The notes under the pieces were generated by a model. That model did no database searches. It saw only the letters and a list, made by a program, of their open reading frames with translations, and had not been told where the DNA came from. From the NCBI GenBank assembly GCA_013397075.1, contig VWZS01010874.1:808039-872038 (forward strand): a stretch of 64,000 bases of DNA. The letters run 5' to 3'. Of this stretch, positions 1-14,599 are shown piece by piece. The translations under genes were made by a program, and so were the position numbers. Origin of the DNA: Rhabdornis inornatus. Lineage: Eukaryota > Chordata > Aves > Passeriformes > Rhabdornithidae. Each line of letters starts with the position of its first letter. Within the stretch, counting starts at the first letter, position 1.

Positions 1-3000
1 AGTTAAAAAAAGAGATTTTATCTTTTTTTAGGGGTTACCCTCAGCTTTTAGCAGTCAGAAGCAATATGTACAGCAGCCAGCCTAAAACCCCATAGCAAGA
101 TTAAAGATCACATTGTATGCAGTTATTGCAATAATGACAAGTTTTACTTCACTCATCAAGCGTAATCTGAGGTGTGTGCCACTGTTAGCAAGGATGGAAG
201 AACCTAAATGTGATGCCAGTTTATGTTCTGCTGTGCTGGACTTATTACTGGAATCTTTGTTTTATAAAATTTTGGCTAAGATCATTCTTACCCTCCTGAG
301 GGAAATAAAATCTTTTGCCAGTGCCAGTTTCTTTGACTCCCATTGTTTTCACTGTCTTTGGGAACAGATCCTTATTTTTTCTTTATTTTTTAATTTGCTT
401 TTATATTCTCCTATCTAGTGAATAGTCTGATGCAAGAAATCAGCAAAGGGAAATTGCACTGATGGAAAATAAGGAAGTTATAAAAAAATTAGAGAGGCCA
501 TTTCAGGAGAAAGCAGAACAATTTTCTGTAGAATGAAGATGCACACTGTTGCTTTACCCTGAAAGACACCCAGAATTTTTCTGCTGTTATTGGGCTGAGG
601 TTCCCCAAAACTTCCTACATAGTTTTCATGCTGCTGAAGTAGGAAAAACAAGAAAAAAATGGAGGATGACATAAATGACACATTCTAATCTGTGGTTCAG
701 TTGTGCAGCCTCTCACACCTCTTTCCTCATAAAGAGGCCACAGTGGACATATTTGTGGACAAGCTTGATTTTCAGCCCTAGGAAGACCCACAAGTAAAAC
801 AGAACCTTTCCCAGTCAGAATAAGAACTTCAACATTGCAATTAACTCCAATTAACCACGTACTCACAAAACAGATTTTTTAAATTTACAGTGTCAGCAAA
901 TTAGGTTCCTTCTAGAAATTTCTAGACAAAAAAAAATATAACATTCTTTTTTGCATTCATTCAGCACCTGGTGTTCCTGGGTTGAACAGAATTTCAAGGA
1001 TGAGCTGTTATAAATTCTCCAGCCCTATAAATGACAGTGGGTGGAGAATGGCTTTTTGCCATTAGTCCAATGACTACTGGCAGTGGTGGAGATGCTCTGG
1101 CCCTGGAGAGCTGCATGTCTCACCCCAGAGAGGGTGGGGTGCCCTGATCCTGCTGCTGCAGTAACTCCTGTGGGGTTTTAGTGCAGAGCATGGACCCTCC
1201 GCTGTGGAGGAAGGTCCTTGGCTGCTCTCTTCCACAGCACCTTGTGTTTAGTGACCTTGCTTTGATAACTTTTTACTTGGTTTTCCTTTTTTAAAAAACC
1301 TTTTTCCCCAGCTACACTTCTGTCAAATCCCAGCTTCTACATGAAGTTTTTCACCAAACTGAGTGAAAGCACCAAGATAATCTATTTGTAATAAAATACT
1401 TTTCCCTTGCTTTAGTAAACTTAGTGCTTTCCTGTAAAAACAAACTCTTTAGTTATTCAGGTGTGACTAGTCTACCTCCTCAGTGTAATAACACATTAAT
1501 TTTAAATTGCATTTTAGAATAACTCTTCTCTTGCTGACATTTAATTTTGCACAGGAGTAACACTATCATGAAAGAACACAGGTGTAAAAATATTATATTT
1601 TTAGTAATTATGTACTGTCCATTACTACTAAAAAACTAGTAAAACTATCAATATTTCTCAAAATTGCCTGGAATTACTAAATTTAAACATTTAAGAGGAA
1701 TCATCTAGGAGCTATGTTGCAGCATAAATGTGCGCCAGCTACACTTCACCACTTGCTGAGGTATTTTTTAAAAAATTAAACTTTTGCACAGGTAACCAGC
1801 ATATTTTAACATTAACATTGCTAAGATACATCCCAGTTCAATGCAGGACAGCATCAGGAAGAGGAGAGACAGAGAGGAGCTGCAGGTTTGGTGAATACCA
1901 TTTTGACAGGTTTGTGTCTTTGGCTTTCAGATGTTCTTTTGGCCTCCCAAATGAAGTTCAGATTCTTCCAACAGGAACAATTATCACTACAGCACCTTTC
2001 AGTTCTTGTGGTTGGGGTGTTTTCTTCATTTTGATAACAATTCTAGCCTGGACTGAGAAATCTTCCTCAGGTACTGTGAGAACCAACATGGTTCCCTTAA
2101 CCTGACAGAAAGAAAAAGTTTTTAATTTGGACAAGCGGCAATATAGACATTCCTCCAAATAAAAGGGCTTAGCTGATTTTTTTTCCCCAGCAAATGTTAT
2201 TTCCAAATGCACATGCCCTTGTAGGGCCTGACCCAAATATGTCAAAATCCTCTGGGTGGATTCTTCTAAATGAACATGAGCCATGTGTGAGCTGGATGTT
2301 TAAAGCTAAACAAATCCTGAGGTTGCTGCTCTGGTCCATGGAGCAAGAGAGAAGCCACCATGCACCCTGACTCACCTGTTGTAGGTACCTGCTCCAGGGT
2401 GGCATGAATCATCCCCTGGAGTTTCTCACAGTCTCACTTACTGAAGACTGTATTTCTCCATGAATTAAAAAATGCCCCTAGTTGATAACCTGATAGTTAC
2501 CTTGTTGTTAAATCACACTGGCAAAGCTCTCAGAGATTAATTCCAGCCTGCTTTGTCACTGACTTGGGTTAGACTCAGATCCTTCAAGTTCCACTACAAA
2601 AAGCCTCCAGTATGTCAAATTAAGACAGAAGAACCTTGTGGTTACCCAGTTGAGATATGGGAGAGCTGACCTCAGCAGTAGGACTGAACAGGCAGGTGTC
2701 ACTGGGGTAATGTGTGCTGTGATGAGAACCTCTGTCTGTTAATGTAAAACATCAGGGAGTCATGGCTTCATTCTAGCACAGACCAGATTAGACCATTTTT
2801 ACAATAGAAGTTTTCATAGGCTAGAAAATATTACTTCCCCTTTCAGCACTCTAAAAGACTGTTTCAGAGGGCAGACAAAATATCAGCAGTGAGCACCAGC
2901 TGACTTTGCATTTTGGCTTCCATGCAGGGGCCAATATTATCATTCCTAGGCTAACAGCAGTCAGTCCATTCAGTTTTGATGCTGTGAGACTTAGACCATA

Positions 3001-6000
3001 CTCTGCTATTTGTTATTTGGGCCATTGCTGTTGTCTCAGAGCCCAAACTGTGCTGCATCAGGCTACAAGAGCTGAAAGAACAGCTTCTCTCACAAAGTGA
3101 GAGCAGGAGCTGAGGTTTTCTTCCAGACCTGACCTGTAGCAAGGCTGCAACAGCAGCACTAGTCATAGTAGAACCTCCTCCTTCAGGCAGAGATGTTCAA
3201 GGTGAGGCAGAAGATCTGGGGTGATTTTCTTCCTTTCATAATGTTCAGTGGCTGAGGAGGTTCTCCAGAGCTACCACAGCTTCTCAACTCCATGCGCTCA
3301 CTATTTCTTTCCCTCATGATTTTCTCTACTCTGTTGGCATTTCAGCATATCTGAATCTCTTCGATTTCTCTTTGTCCTTATTTTTCTCCCTGATTTCTCT
3401 CAGAAATTTTCTACACGTTGTTATCTGCAGCTCCCATCTCTGCCTCGTTGCTGTTTCTTTTCCCGAGCTGCAAGTGGTTTGCATGGTGGTTTCTCCTGTC
3501 ATGTTTTTATCAGGCGTTCTCCACTAACATTCCTGCATTTGCCTATTTTTGCCCAAGGTTTTGTTTACCTTCTCTATCTGCTCTGGGTCCACATGTTTTG
3601 GGGCTGTTGGATTTCTCATAATTGCACGGTTTGGGTATTTTTTTAAAGGGTTGGGGTTTTTATCTTGCTAAGATGTATGTTTCTCTTTTCTTCCTGCATT
3701 GGCCTGTTCATTTAAAAAACTTTCTTTTAATCAAATGAAAGGAATTAAAAATGAGGAGGGAAAGCCCAAGAATTTAAATTCCAGTCTTCTTTCTACCACA
3801 AGGAACCAGGAATTCGTTCTATTTAAGACAATCAAAGATTTTATCATTGTGACTGGTTTCCATTAACTTTGTAAGTAGAAAGACATTTAGTAAAGTTGAA
3901 AGCTGTCTCTTACATGATGACAGACTTTGCCTGTTTTAATATTTTTACTGGTTAACTACCAAATCCCAAGTCTACCACTGTCTACAGCCAACATTTAGTG
4001 TTCCTCTGGCAAGAAACATGACTTAGAAATATCTCTTTCCTACTAGGCTTTTGAAATGTATAGTGTTTTGTGTTAGAAAAACATGTGAAAGAAATTGCCA
4101 TAGCAAGGCCCCCCCACAGAGAAAGAAACAGCAAAAGAAAGGATGAAAAGTGTTAGGCAAAGACTTTTCTTCAGCAAGAACAAAACATGAGAGTATACTC
4201 TAATAAACACTGATGCACACACCTCAGGCAGGATGAACTGGTTATATAGATCGAGAAACTGGTTAAACCAATGATGGTGCCATGCTGGGATGCAGTGATG
4301 CCAAGAGGGATTTTCTTTCTGGAAGTCAGGACCCAGTTTAGTCATGCTGAAGCCCTTATCATTGCTGTCAGCGTGACAAACAAAGCCCTGGATCCTGGGA
4401 TGTCACTTGTTCCCACACCTGGTGCCATGGCCACCTGCAGCTGCTCACACTCCTTTCCTTGCTCAGGAAAATGGGAACAACAGGAGCTAAACCAATTCTG
4501 AGCAGGAATTTAGTTAATACTTTTCAGTGTAAGCAGCATTGGCTGGACTATTTCCAGCTTCAAGCTCAGGTCCAACCAACAACAGGAAGGCACTGCCAGC
4601 CCAGTTCTGCTGCAAGGAGTAAAAACACATCCCCCTGGGAGAGTGATGTTGGTGAAAATGGCTGTGTAGGAAGAGCTGATGTCCAAAGAGCTGCTGCCAG
4701 CACAGCTTGCTCAGTGACCCCATGAGAACAGCTCTGATGGCTGCCCTGTCCTGGAGGGCAGCTGGGCAGGGATTGCAGGGCAGTGCAGTGATGCTCACCT
4801 GGCCTGCCCAGTGGTGCTGAATTGAGATCCCTTGTCATCCATCTGGTTTTCCCCTTCCACTGAGGAAAGAAGACAGGTAGAAAGGCATTTTGCTCTGCCT
4901 GTGAAAGGAGAAATTTGCTCTTCTGGATCTTTCAAGCTTTGTCTTCCATGCTGCAGAGTCCATCTGGTCCCAGTGCTACACATGACAAATGTCCCAAAAC
5001 TGCCTTCACCTTCTGTAGCCAGGCTGCCTCGAGGGTACCAGCTGCTACCTATTTTAGACTAAAGGCCAGAGGACTCAGATTTGGATAGAGGACTGAGAAC
5101 AGAGACAAGCTCCTCCCTTAACCCACATCCTACCTGCCCAGCTTTTTCTTCTTACAGTTTCTTGGGAAAACTTTTCTGTTACAAAAAGTTTTTCTCTGAT
5201 GTCTCTCTACATTGCTTCTACCTTCACTGTCTGAGCTTCTGAAAGGCTCCAATATTAGAAAAAGTTAAAAAAAATCAAAGAACACCCATAAACCTTTGAA
5301 AATTCCCTTCAAGAAGGTTCCAGGGCTCACCAGCAGGGAAGGTGTGGAGTCACATGTGGAGTCTCCTCCAAGCCAGGCTGGAGAGGACTCAGTCAACCCA
5401 AACATCACCTGATCCCACCTGCCCTCAGAAGTGCAGTTTTGGCTTTTCATCCTGAGTCTTTGCTTCTCCTCAGATACAGCTGTTGCTAATTACATTCTTA
5501 GTTTTTATCGAAGAAAGTCTTCCCTATATAATTATTAGAAACAGAGAATCCTTAATTTACTCAAAGCTGTGAAAATGTAATCCTGGATAATTTTTTACTC
5601 TCTGAGAAAAGTCACTTGGACTGATCTATTCTTTCAATCAAGCACATCCATTTAGTTTATTTTTAACATTCCTTTCATTATGTTATGAGCTTCTTAAGGA
5701 TAATGAAATAATTGCTTGTCTCTTTGATTGATCTTTGTTTTGAAAGGGAACTTTAATAGTGTTATTTCTAGAGCAGGCTTACAATATAATACAATTAAAG
5801 GAAAACATGACATTAAAACACATTAAAGCACATGTTCCAATAATTAGACCTACAATTCTTGTCAACCAGAGCCCTGTGTAGGGAGGAGCTACTGTAAAAA
5901 TTTATGAGGGAATAATTCATATTATTCTGCCTAATAAAGCAAATATATTATTAATGACATTTTATGACATTGTGTAGCTGCAGCAATCAGTGAACAAGCT

Positions 6001-8649
6001 CCTTCCCCAGACTTCTCTGGAAAGCTGGAAACATGCTACAGGGAATCCCTGGCATTTTATTTTGTTAACATGAAAACGTGTCAGTAGAAAGTGGTGCAGA
6101 GGAGAGCTTTGACAAGCTCTGGTCTTTCAGAACTAAGAATTCTAGTTTGCACCATTCTCTGAGATAGCAAATGATGGAGGAATTCAAAACCTGATATAAT
6201 CGGGTATATCTGAAATGTGGATGTGCATATATGCAAATTAGAAGGAAAAATAACAAGGGAGAAGAAAGCAGAGATCATAAACCTGGATGTTTGTGCCGCC
6301 AGCTTGGAATACAGCTGTGCTGATGATTAGACTATAAATGAGATAGAAATGGCAGATTATACTAGACTGAATTGGCAGACATCTCCCACAAAGAATTAAA
6401 CAATTTGTCAGAAGAGTCTTTCACCCTGTTAGGACACTGACACGAGGGGAAGGCTGTAGCACTGGGGTCAATAATTTTCTAAAATGTACTTTCTTTTCCA
6501 CTTTCTGTTACCTTATTTCTCAGTAAGAAGGTTGAGATCCCAAATAATTAAAATACTCAGTTTTGGTTGGGTTGTTTTGGTCCAGTTGCATTCAATTTAA
6601 ATATTTGGGGTTTGGCAAGAAAGGGTGGAATGGTAGAAATTTTTCACTTTTTTGAATCCTAAATGAAATAATCTTTTCTTCATTTAAGATCAGTGAAATC
6701 ACTTAGAGACTGCTTAGGGTTTGGTTGGACTTGTGCTGGTAATACAGAGGAGGAAAGGGCAAGTGGGTCTGGAGCATCCTAGGGAGCTCTCTGTGGATCC
6801 ATGTGGCTCAATCCTCTGATGAGGTTTCAGTGATCTTGTAGTGATTTTTCATAGAAAATGTGGATTCTCTAATGATCATGACTCTCTTTAACATCCACTC
6901 ACACGTGGCACAGGCACTGCAAACCCACATCAGTGTTTGAGCAATATCTGGCAGCACGATTTGGCAACTTAGGAGGGACAGGGAAGACTCTTGAGTGAAC
7001 TAAGAAGGTTTAGGTCATGCTCTGCACTTGTCCAAACTGGAATCACAGGTTTAACACTTCTGCTTTGGAGATGCTGGGACACTGTTCAAAGCTGACCACT
7101 GTTACTTCTTCAGTGTGGATGGGATCTCCAGGTCTTCTCAGAGAGCTCTCCTGGCTCTAGGTACATGTAAGAAGCAGTTCAAACCTGGGACTATCCAGAA
7201 TTCAGAGTTCATGCTGGGAAAAGACACTGTCCTTGTTTTCCAGTATGCCTGCAAGGCTGCATTAGTAAACACAGATGACGGCAATAATGCCTTTGGGAGA
7301 GTCTTGGCACATTGGGACTGACTGTTTTTCTGATGGAGAACTGAGATAGCAGGAGAAACCTTTATCCTCTGGCTGAGCAAGAACATCTTGAATCTGTTTA
7401 TATGTGTATGAAAAAAATTAATCAAACCTCCACAGGCGAGATTCCTCAAGGATGAAAAACACTCAGCTAGCTTAGAAATCCTGCACAAAAAGTATGGGTT
7501 AACCTGGAGAGCTGCTTAAATCAAGATACACTTGAGGAGCAAGGCTGTGGGGCACATGAAGAGAAATATCACCAGGAGATGTCCAGCACAGAGCAGGTAC
7601 TGCGTCACCCCAGTTTTAACCACTTGGGTGTCTTTCACTCTCTGTTACTAACAACAATATTACTCCTCTCCTTGCTTTTATTTGATGTCCCAGAGGTCAG
7701 AACCTGATCTCTGCCAGGATGAGTAAGGATCCTGGCTCGGTGGCAGATAACCTCTGAGTTTCAGTTTAAGGAGGATTAAAAAGAAATCAAACTCAGCAAT
7801 CAAATACTGGTTTCTCTGGGAGATGGGAAGGGGTGAAAGCGAGCCCAGCCTCACCTCTGCATGACTGAGACAGATGATGGTTGAATGTAAAAGTGGTTTG
7901 GTTTAGTCTGCAAGGTAAAACCGAGGCCCCTGCTTGGTTTGGTAGTCCATCCCACCTTCCCTGCAGCCCAAGAAGTGAGGAAAGCCTCAAGTGAGAGGCT
8001 GGTCAAACCTCAGGCTGCTTGAATCATTCTCCTTCACTCATCATTCCCTACACAGCAAGATGCTGATGATTGTAACCTCCTGGGGGATGGATTCAAACCT
8101 GCTTCTCCAGAGAGATTTGAACCTGCCATCTCCCACACCCTGGCTGAGTGCCTTAAATATTTGGTAAAGTATCTGGATATCCTCTACAGTGCTGTAAACC
8201 TAGGCCAAAAATAGTTTCCAGCTGCAACTATATGACTGATTTGACCTGAGACTACTTGGGAAGTGGGGGGGAGGTGTCAAGTATTTTATTCACAGAAGAA
8301 AAATAATTGCCCTCCCGTATTAAGAAGACAGAAAGGAAGAAGCTCTGTTGCTACAGGAAATGAGCAATGAGATCTTTTAGACAAGGTTAGGAGGCTACAC
8401 TAATAAACACCACCTTTTCCCAAGCTGTAGTTTGAAAAAATACAGAGTTCTTCTCCCTGTCTCCTTTTGTATATAGCCATACACTTATGTTTGGGATTTC
8501 AGGATGTCTCAGAGTCATACTATATTCTCATCACATGCACTAATAATGATACACATTTTATGGCTCTCACCCCTGGGAGTGCAGGTGGGTGTCACAAATA
8601 CACAATATCTTCCCACAAAAAAATTAAGACCAAGCAATCCACATTCAAA
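1..8649. other. Intergenic DNA, no gene recognised
   Basis: This is AT-rich non-coding sequence with many short chance reading frames on both strands. None has a recognisable domain, a plausible codon pattern or flanking splice sites that would join into a longer product. T-rich and A-rich stretches are scattered through it, for example around 3300-3700. Around 6060-6450 the sequence carries a canonical POU octamer (ATGCAAAT, 6231-6238) just after a short palindrome (6225-6234), which gives it a regulatory look, but a single octamer is weak evidence. Nothing else stands out. Confidence 0.6.
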
Positions 8650-8710
8650 TTATAGAATTATAGAATTATTTAGGTTGGAAAAGACCCTTAAGATCATTGA
8701 ATCTGGTCCT
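8650..8710 (-). mobile_element. CR1 LINE 3' end fragment
   Basis: On the minus strand this reads as the end of a CR1 retrotransposon. The plus strand shows two degenerate tail octamers (TATAGAAT) followed by TTTAGGTTGGAAAAGACC and then TTAAGATCATTGAATC, which is the reverse complement of the conserved avian CR1 3' untranslated region. Only about 60 bases are clearly recognisable, and the homology fades after 8710. It is an old, 5'-truncated insertion with no coding capacity. Confidence 0.85.
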
Positions 8711-11700
8711 AGGTTTTAAAAGGCATTTGAAGTCAGGCTTCTAGAATCATATTTAGGCTTATAAATAAATAATCAAATTTTCACATGTGCTACATTCAGC
8801 TTCTCTTACATTACACAGTTGCAGCTGGAAGGCCAACATTTTTGAAAATCAGGATAATTAGGGGCTTGAATGCAGAGCTGAAATAGAGATTTGCAAAGGC
8901 AGTTAGGTGCACAATTTCTATTGAGAAAAGGTTTAGCAGTTTCATCAGCACAACGTTTAGGTACCCATTAGGAAAATCTCAGCTTTGCTGTAAATGCCCC
9001 TGGATTCCTGAGATTTCATTCATTTGGCAGCCAGGCACCAAGTTTTGTCGTCTGACCTGAAAAGAAATCTACTGAGTTCTGTATAACTCATGTAGCCTTT
9101 CTTTGGAAAATAAATAAATCATTCAACTGGAAATACTCAAAAAGCTGGGCATATGTCCAGATTCAGTATGCCTAGCTTAGTGGCAAAAAAGTTACGGCAC
9201 ACATCCTGCATTGTCAAGAACACTGAATGTTTTGGCTGCCCTAATAGAAAAACAATAATTCAATCATGTATTATAAAGGAATTTCCTGGAGAAGTTTGGC
9301 CCCACTCAATCATCCTATTAGATTTATCCTTAATGTGGAAGAACGGCACATTAGATTCATTACATACATTAGGCCAGCTACGTTTATTTCCAGATGGGTT
9401 TCCATAAATGGTCAAAATGCCTAAAAAAAAGACATTTTGAAGATGCCTTTATATGTTACTCCTACAACATGATAATAACTCTGCAGTCTTACACTGCTGT
9501 ATGCCCAGTAATTCCTTCTTGCAATGGAAGGACACATTTAACACAACGAGCTGTAAGTATTTTATAAATCAATAGTGACAGGCCCACTGGGCTGGGATCA
9601 TTGTTTTATTTTGCTGGCAGGGGCCCACAAGACTGGGATATTATGCAAAGAAGAGAGAGGATGTGTGAGGAGATAGTTATGCTAATATACAGCACTTCCC
9701 CCTTCCCTCTCTCCTCCCTGGAGTAACTGTCTTAACATTACACGTGGTGATTTGTCCTTGGCAGTTCCAAATTACCTACACCTGTTGGCTGTGGCACACC
9801 AAATAAATATCCCATTAAAGACTCCTCTATTCACCAAGAATGAGGAAAATACAGTTCAAAGTGCTCTGCTGCAGCCCTACAACCCCCACTGAAGTATTTT
9901 AGCTAGCTTTCAGATGAGAGGAGCTAGATCAGTATCAACACTTCTGAAAATATGGCTGCAGAGCGATCTTTATGCAATTTTAGAGATTTAGCTTTCCCAG
10001 AGCCTTGCAGACTTGGTCCTGGCTGGGGTCTGGGATGGTGCTGCTGGAACCAGCCCTGTGCTCCCATTAGAGCCTGTAAGGGACTGTGTCTTTGATGAGG
10101 AGACTCCCTAAACAAAAGTAAGGGAGGTGTGTCACCTCTGAAGACAATGCTTCCTTTTCCTGCAACACTAGCTAGATTCCTTTTCTTTAAAGCTCCTCAA
10201 GGACCAGAACCTCTTATGTTTGTGAAGACTGGTCCTATATTGTGTGTGGTCCTATATTTTTCCCAGCTGCCAAAACACAACTCTCAGCACATTCTTGGTG
10301 TTGACAGGATACCTTTTAATTTCTCAGGGTGCTTTAGATGTTTCCCCCTCACATTCTCCTTCATCTCATAAATGTGCCACATGTCCAGCTTCTTCTCCCC
10401 GGATTAGAGATCTGGATGCTGCTGCTTAGCCAAAGGACCAGTGACCACTTCCCATTGGGGTCCCAGGGGAAGAGCAGCACCTTGAGGGGCAGCTCTTGTA
10501 AGTGTCTCTCCATGAGAAAAGCAGAACTGCCTCTTCAGAGGGAAGATGAGCTTATTGTGGGAGCTGCTCTGGTACACATCTCCTTCTCTGCTGATCACAC
10601 TGGACACACTCAGATGTGCAGGAATGGGCTACCATTTCATTAAAACATCACCTCTGAACTGACCTTGTATAAAACTGCTCCAAAATCACTCATTACTTTA
10701 GCAATAAAGGATACTTAATTAAAGGACTTCATTTTTTGCTCTATACTTTTGCGCATACAGGGTGCCCAAAGCAGACCAGGACACAGTTATGATTATGAAG
10801 CATCACAGAGCAGCTGGCCCCACTCAGCTACACTGGGCTGGGGGCTATTTGGGGCCACTTCTCTGCCAGGGTTACCAGACACGTGTTAGTTCCACAGCAG
10901 GAGTTTTGACTGATGCAGATATAGAGAGTTGTTAATTACACACAGCAAGCGACTGCAAACCATCACTTTGACTGTACTTGATGCTGGGAAAGGCTTTACT
11001 ATTCTTGGATCTGCCACAGAAACATTTCAAATCTCTCTCTGCAAAAAGGCAGAAGGCTCCAGTATTTCAGCTGTGCCAGTACAAACAGTTTCCTCACCAC
11101 CTTCATTTAAGTGTCTCCTAATGATACCCCTGGACCTTGTGTTACACTCCATTACACACATGCTGCCACATATGTAAAATACATCTACCTTTTATGCATG
11201 TGTAAATATACATGCTTTGCATTCATGCATGTAATACAGGTATCAGCTTTCCTAAGTCCACAAGATCTCTAGCTTGACTGGTGCACAAGCATGTCCTCTG
11301 CATACTTAGAAATTATATCAACAAGATGTGTGTGCCAAGACTTTCAGGAAGGAATCTGAACCGGGTGACCAGCCAGAAATTTCAATATGTGCCCACAAAG
11401 CACTGTTACATGCACTGGAGCTGCATGTTGTGTTCCTCCCAGTGCTAGCAGCAGAGGCAGGAAGGATGCTTTGTGGTGGCACCCTATGTGTCCTCCTGCA
11501 CATCCAGAGTTTTTAAGGAAGAACTCCTGGGTGTCCCTCTGTATGCTGCTGGTACAATTTGCCAATAATATAATTTTACATATGTTTGAACTGCTTCTGT
11601 GGTCTTAGAAAACGTTAAAAGCACACGTATTTGTAAAAACTCTGGGTTGCCTGATGTTCTGGAAACTTGCTAGGTGCCTATAATGTTTCAAACTGAATCC

Positions 11701-14599
11701 TTTCTCTGTTCATTTCTTGCCAAGTTTTCCGTAGTCCCAAGCGGTAAAGTTCTCATCTGTCAGTTCCAAATTACTGAAACGATAAAGTTGAGAATGTTAC
11801 AATTATCAAAATCTCAGAAATTATAAATGGAGGGTTTATTTAGAACACTTTTCTATGTGATCTCCTGCTGTGCTGAATCCAGTATCCACACTCTTCAAGC
11901 CCTAAGTCTTTTGTTCTGCATTAATGGAAATATTTTCATACAATTTCCCATGTCCCACAGGAACAGTTCACTGTGGTCATTACATTAATTAATCTTTTCT
12001 CTGAACTTGCAATGTCCCTAATACTAGATCTGTATTTGTTGTCAAAGTCCATCAGTAAATTAGTAAGTCCATAATTTTCTTCACCTTTCCTGACAGTCAA
12101 CATCTTCCTTCCTCAGTGTTTGGGATATCCAGAGCAAAAAAGAGGAAATTGAGATACAGGTCAACTAGACAGTCTTTCTGTATATCAGTTCATTTTTATT
12201 GTTTATTAAAAATGGAGAAAACTTGATTTAAAAAGTGAAATCATTATTAAGCACATTGTTAAAACTAGGTAGTAATTTGTTGCTCTTGCTACAGGGAAGC
12301 TTGGCACATTTTTTTTCTTGTACATTTTTCAGCCTTATTTTTCTCCATCACTTAACATCCATTGCAGGAGAGCAAAGCCTCTCCCTGAACAAAGCTCTGC
12401 AGACAAACTGGGATTACAGACTGCATTCTGATTTCCTGTATGTTAGAGAAAATACAGTGTGATGCCAATTACTTCAGGGAGGAATGACTTTGGATTTATA
12501 CCACTGTATCTGAGATCATAATTCCTCTCCTTGTGAGTAATTGGGGTCACGTGTCTTCCTTTGTAACTTCACCACTGCAATGCCTATGCCTCATGCTGGA
12601 GGGTGAGTAGCCTGAACCATCCCAGATGACTGAGTCATGAACATTTTTTCTAGATGAATACATGAGAGTTTATATGAGAGCAAGTAATTGCTCTTCATAT
12701 GTGCCTGGGATACTATTTCATTAACCAAACTACTCCCTGTTCATGCAGAAGCCCTAAAGATCAAGCAGCTGCCAGCACCAAATTAAGTTTTCCTTGGGGT
12801 TAGAATCAAAGCCAAAACTTTTGGGTCCTTTTTCATTACCTTCATCGATTTGTGACTTTAGACAAACTCCCTGGGATCTCTGTACATCAGTTACCCATCT
12901 ATAAAGTGAAATGAAAGCTTAATTTACAAGGAAAAAGAGATGTGAAAGGAAGGCATAAGGAGCCAAATCCTGTCCTCCTACTCACACTGAACCAGTCCCA
13001 GGCTCTGTGTTCTTTTGAGTGTTTGGCTCCATGACATCACCAAGGAAAGCTGCACTTGGTGTAAGCTCACGTGGTTACCTCGGCTCTCCAGGTAGGTAAA
13101 ACACTCTGGAGCAGTCTGAAATTCTCCAGTGAAAGCTGCCCTAGGAATACAAAGTGTTCTTGTGACTCAGGTTCACTCTTTGTTTGGGTACAGATTCAAC
13201 ATCTCACTTCCTTGGCTTATGAGACAGGTTGTTATTATAACACTCTTTTCTACCTCCTAACACCTACTTTTCTTACTGGTCTCGTGTTCAGGGCGCAGAA
13301 ATCTATTTAAACTTTCCTTATGACAACCTCAACCCCTCTGCCCCTGAGGGACTGCTGTCTTGTTACACACAAACCACCACAGGTAAAGCCTTCAGCATGT
13401 CTTAAACTCTGCTTTTCTTAGGAAGGACCTCAGCTTCTGAAACTGAAGAGACTTCTCTGAAGCCATGAGCAGACAGCAGGGGGAAAAGAGAAGTTCTTTC
13501 CCAAAGGGGGGGTTTTAACACTGCTGAAGAAGGGAATTAAGACTTTGGATCGAGGCTTTAGCACCATGTTAGGTAAGTGACACCCTTCAGCATAAAATCA
13601 CTGTATGGAAAGTAAGCAGAATATTATCAACTATGTTTATATAATAAACTTTATATGTTCTTATATTCATTTCATTCATGCATGAGTGACTATATAACCT
13701 ATAAGGCACTAGAGGTTTGTTTTGCCAAGTTTTCTCCCCATGGTAGTAACTTTTCTTCCCTATATGTAATGTTTATGCTATAGTCATCCAGATTAGTGAT
13801 AAAAAACTTTTATTTTCAAAATCCCACAGCTGTAATGGTGGCAGGTTGCTTTAGCACCAGGATGGGGTCAAACAGAATGACCCTGAGCCCAGTAGACACT
13901 CACCCAACACCCCCTCACACACACTGGACACTTCTTACCTTGCTTTCCACAAGCCCAAGAGTCCAAACCCAGCTGTGTTCCAGAGATCTATTAGCACACA
14001 CACTAAAGAGCATATTTATGATACCACAAATATTTAAGTATGGTCTCTGCAAGTGGGAGGAGAGACTGCTCTCTCCAAGAGCTTTTGGCCATAGGATTTC
14101 CCTTTCTTTCCAGCCTCCATGTGTGCCCCTGAAGCGATGGGCTTGGCAGGGAGGCCTCAGATAATCATCTGACATCTTTCACAGTGCTCATAAAAAGAGC
14201 TAGTAAGAACTCCTTACATATTATCATATGTATTTGACTTTCCACAGGACAAAGCAACACTTCCAGGAAAGGAGGGAAGAGCGTGCAGCCGGTGCTAAGG
14301 CATCCAGGGAGTTATGTGCCAGGCAGCGGAGTGGGGAAGGAAGGATCCTGCCAAAGTGTCTCAGAAAGCACTGGCCAGCTCCTTCCCTCTTTGCTTTATT
14401 GTTGGGAAAAATCAAGTTTTCTAGCCTAATATATAGTGTGACTGTGAAATGAAAATGGGTCAGCGTCAGAGGAGACTCTGTTCTGAAGGGCTCAGAAGCC
14501 TACTATGCCAAAGAGACTCATTTCTTAGGGAAGTCTGCTGCCTTCCTAGAGTTCAGATCAAAGATGTGAACAGAAAGCTTTCTGCCCTGGTATGGTTGT
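8711..14599. other. Intergenic DNA, no gene recognised
   Basis: Non-coding sequence without a supportable exon. The part at about 9150-9850 has homeodomain-like TTAAT/ATTA words, an octamer variant (ATGCTAAT, 9679-9686) and little repeat character, so it could be a conserved regulatory element (listed separately). The rest, including the GC-richer patches at 10000-10650 and 11300-11560, gives several overlapping short frames on both strands. This is the pattern expected of chance frames and not of a gene. Confidence 0.55.
9150..9850. promoter_or_regulatory. Candidate conserved non-coding element
   Basis: This block is non-repetitive and non-coding, with a dense mix of AT-rich homeodomain-like cores (TTAAT, ATTAG, TAAT) and SOX/POU-like words. 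Examples are ATCATTGTTTTATTTTGC near 9598, TTATGCAAAG near 9641 and ATGCTAAT at 9679-9686. The composition resembles developmental enhancers near homeobox genes. The call rests on appearance only; no comparison with another genome was possible. Confidence 0.25.

Noticed and set aside
4370..5060. Cluster of overlapping frames on both strands in a GC-richer patch
   Set aside because: Five or more short frames overlap in opposite directions with no homology or splice signals that fit. This is typical of moderately GC-rich non-coding DNA.
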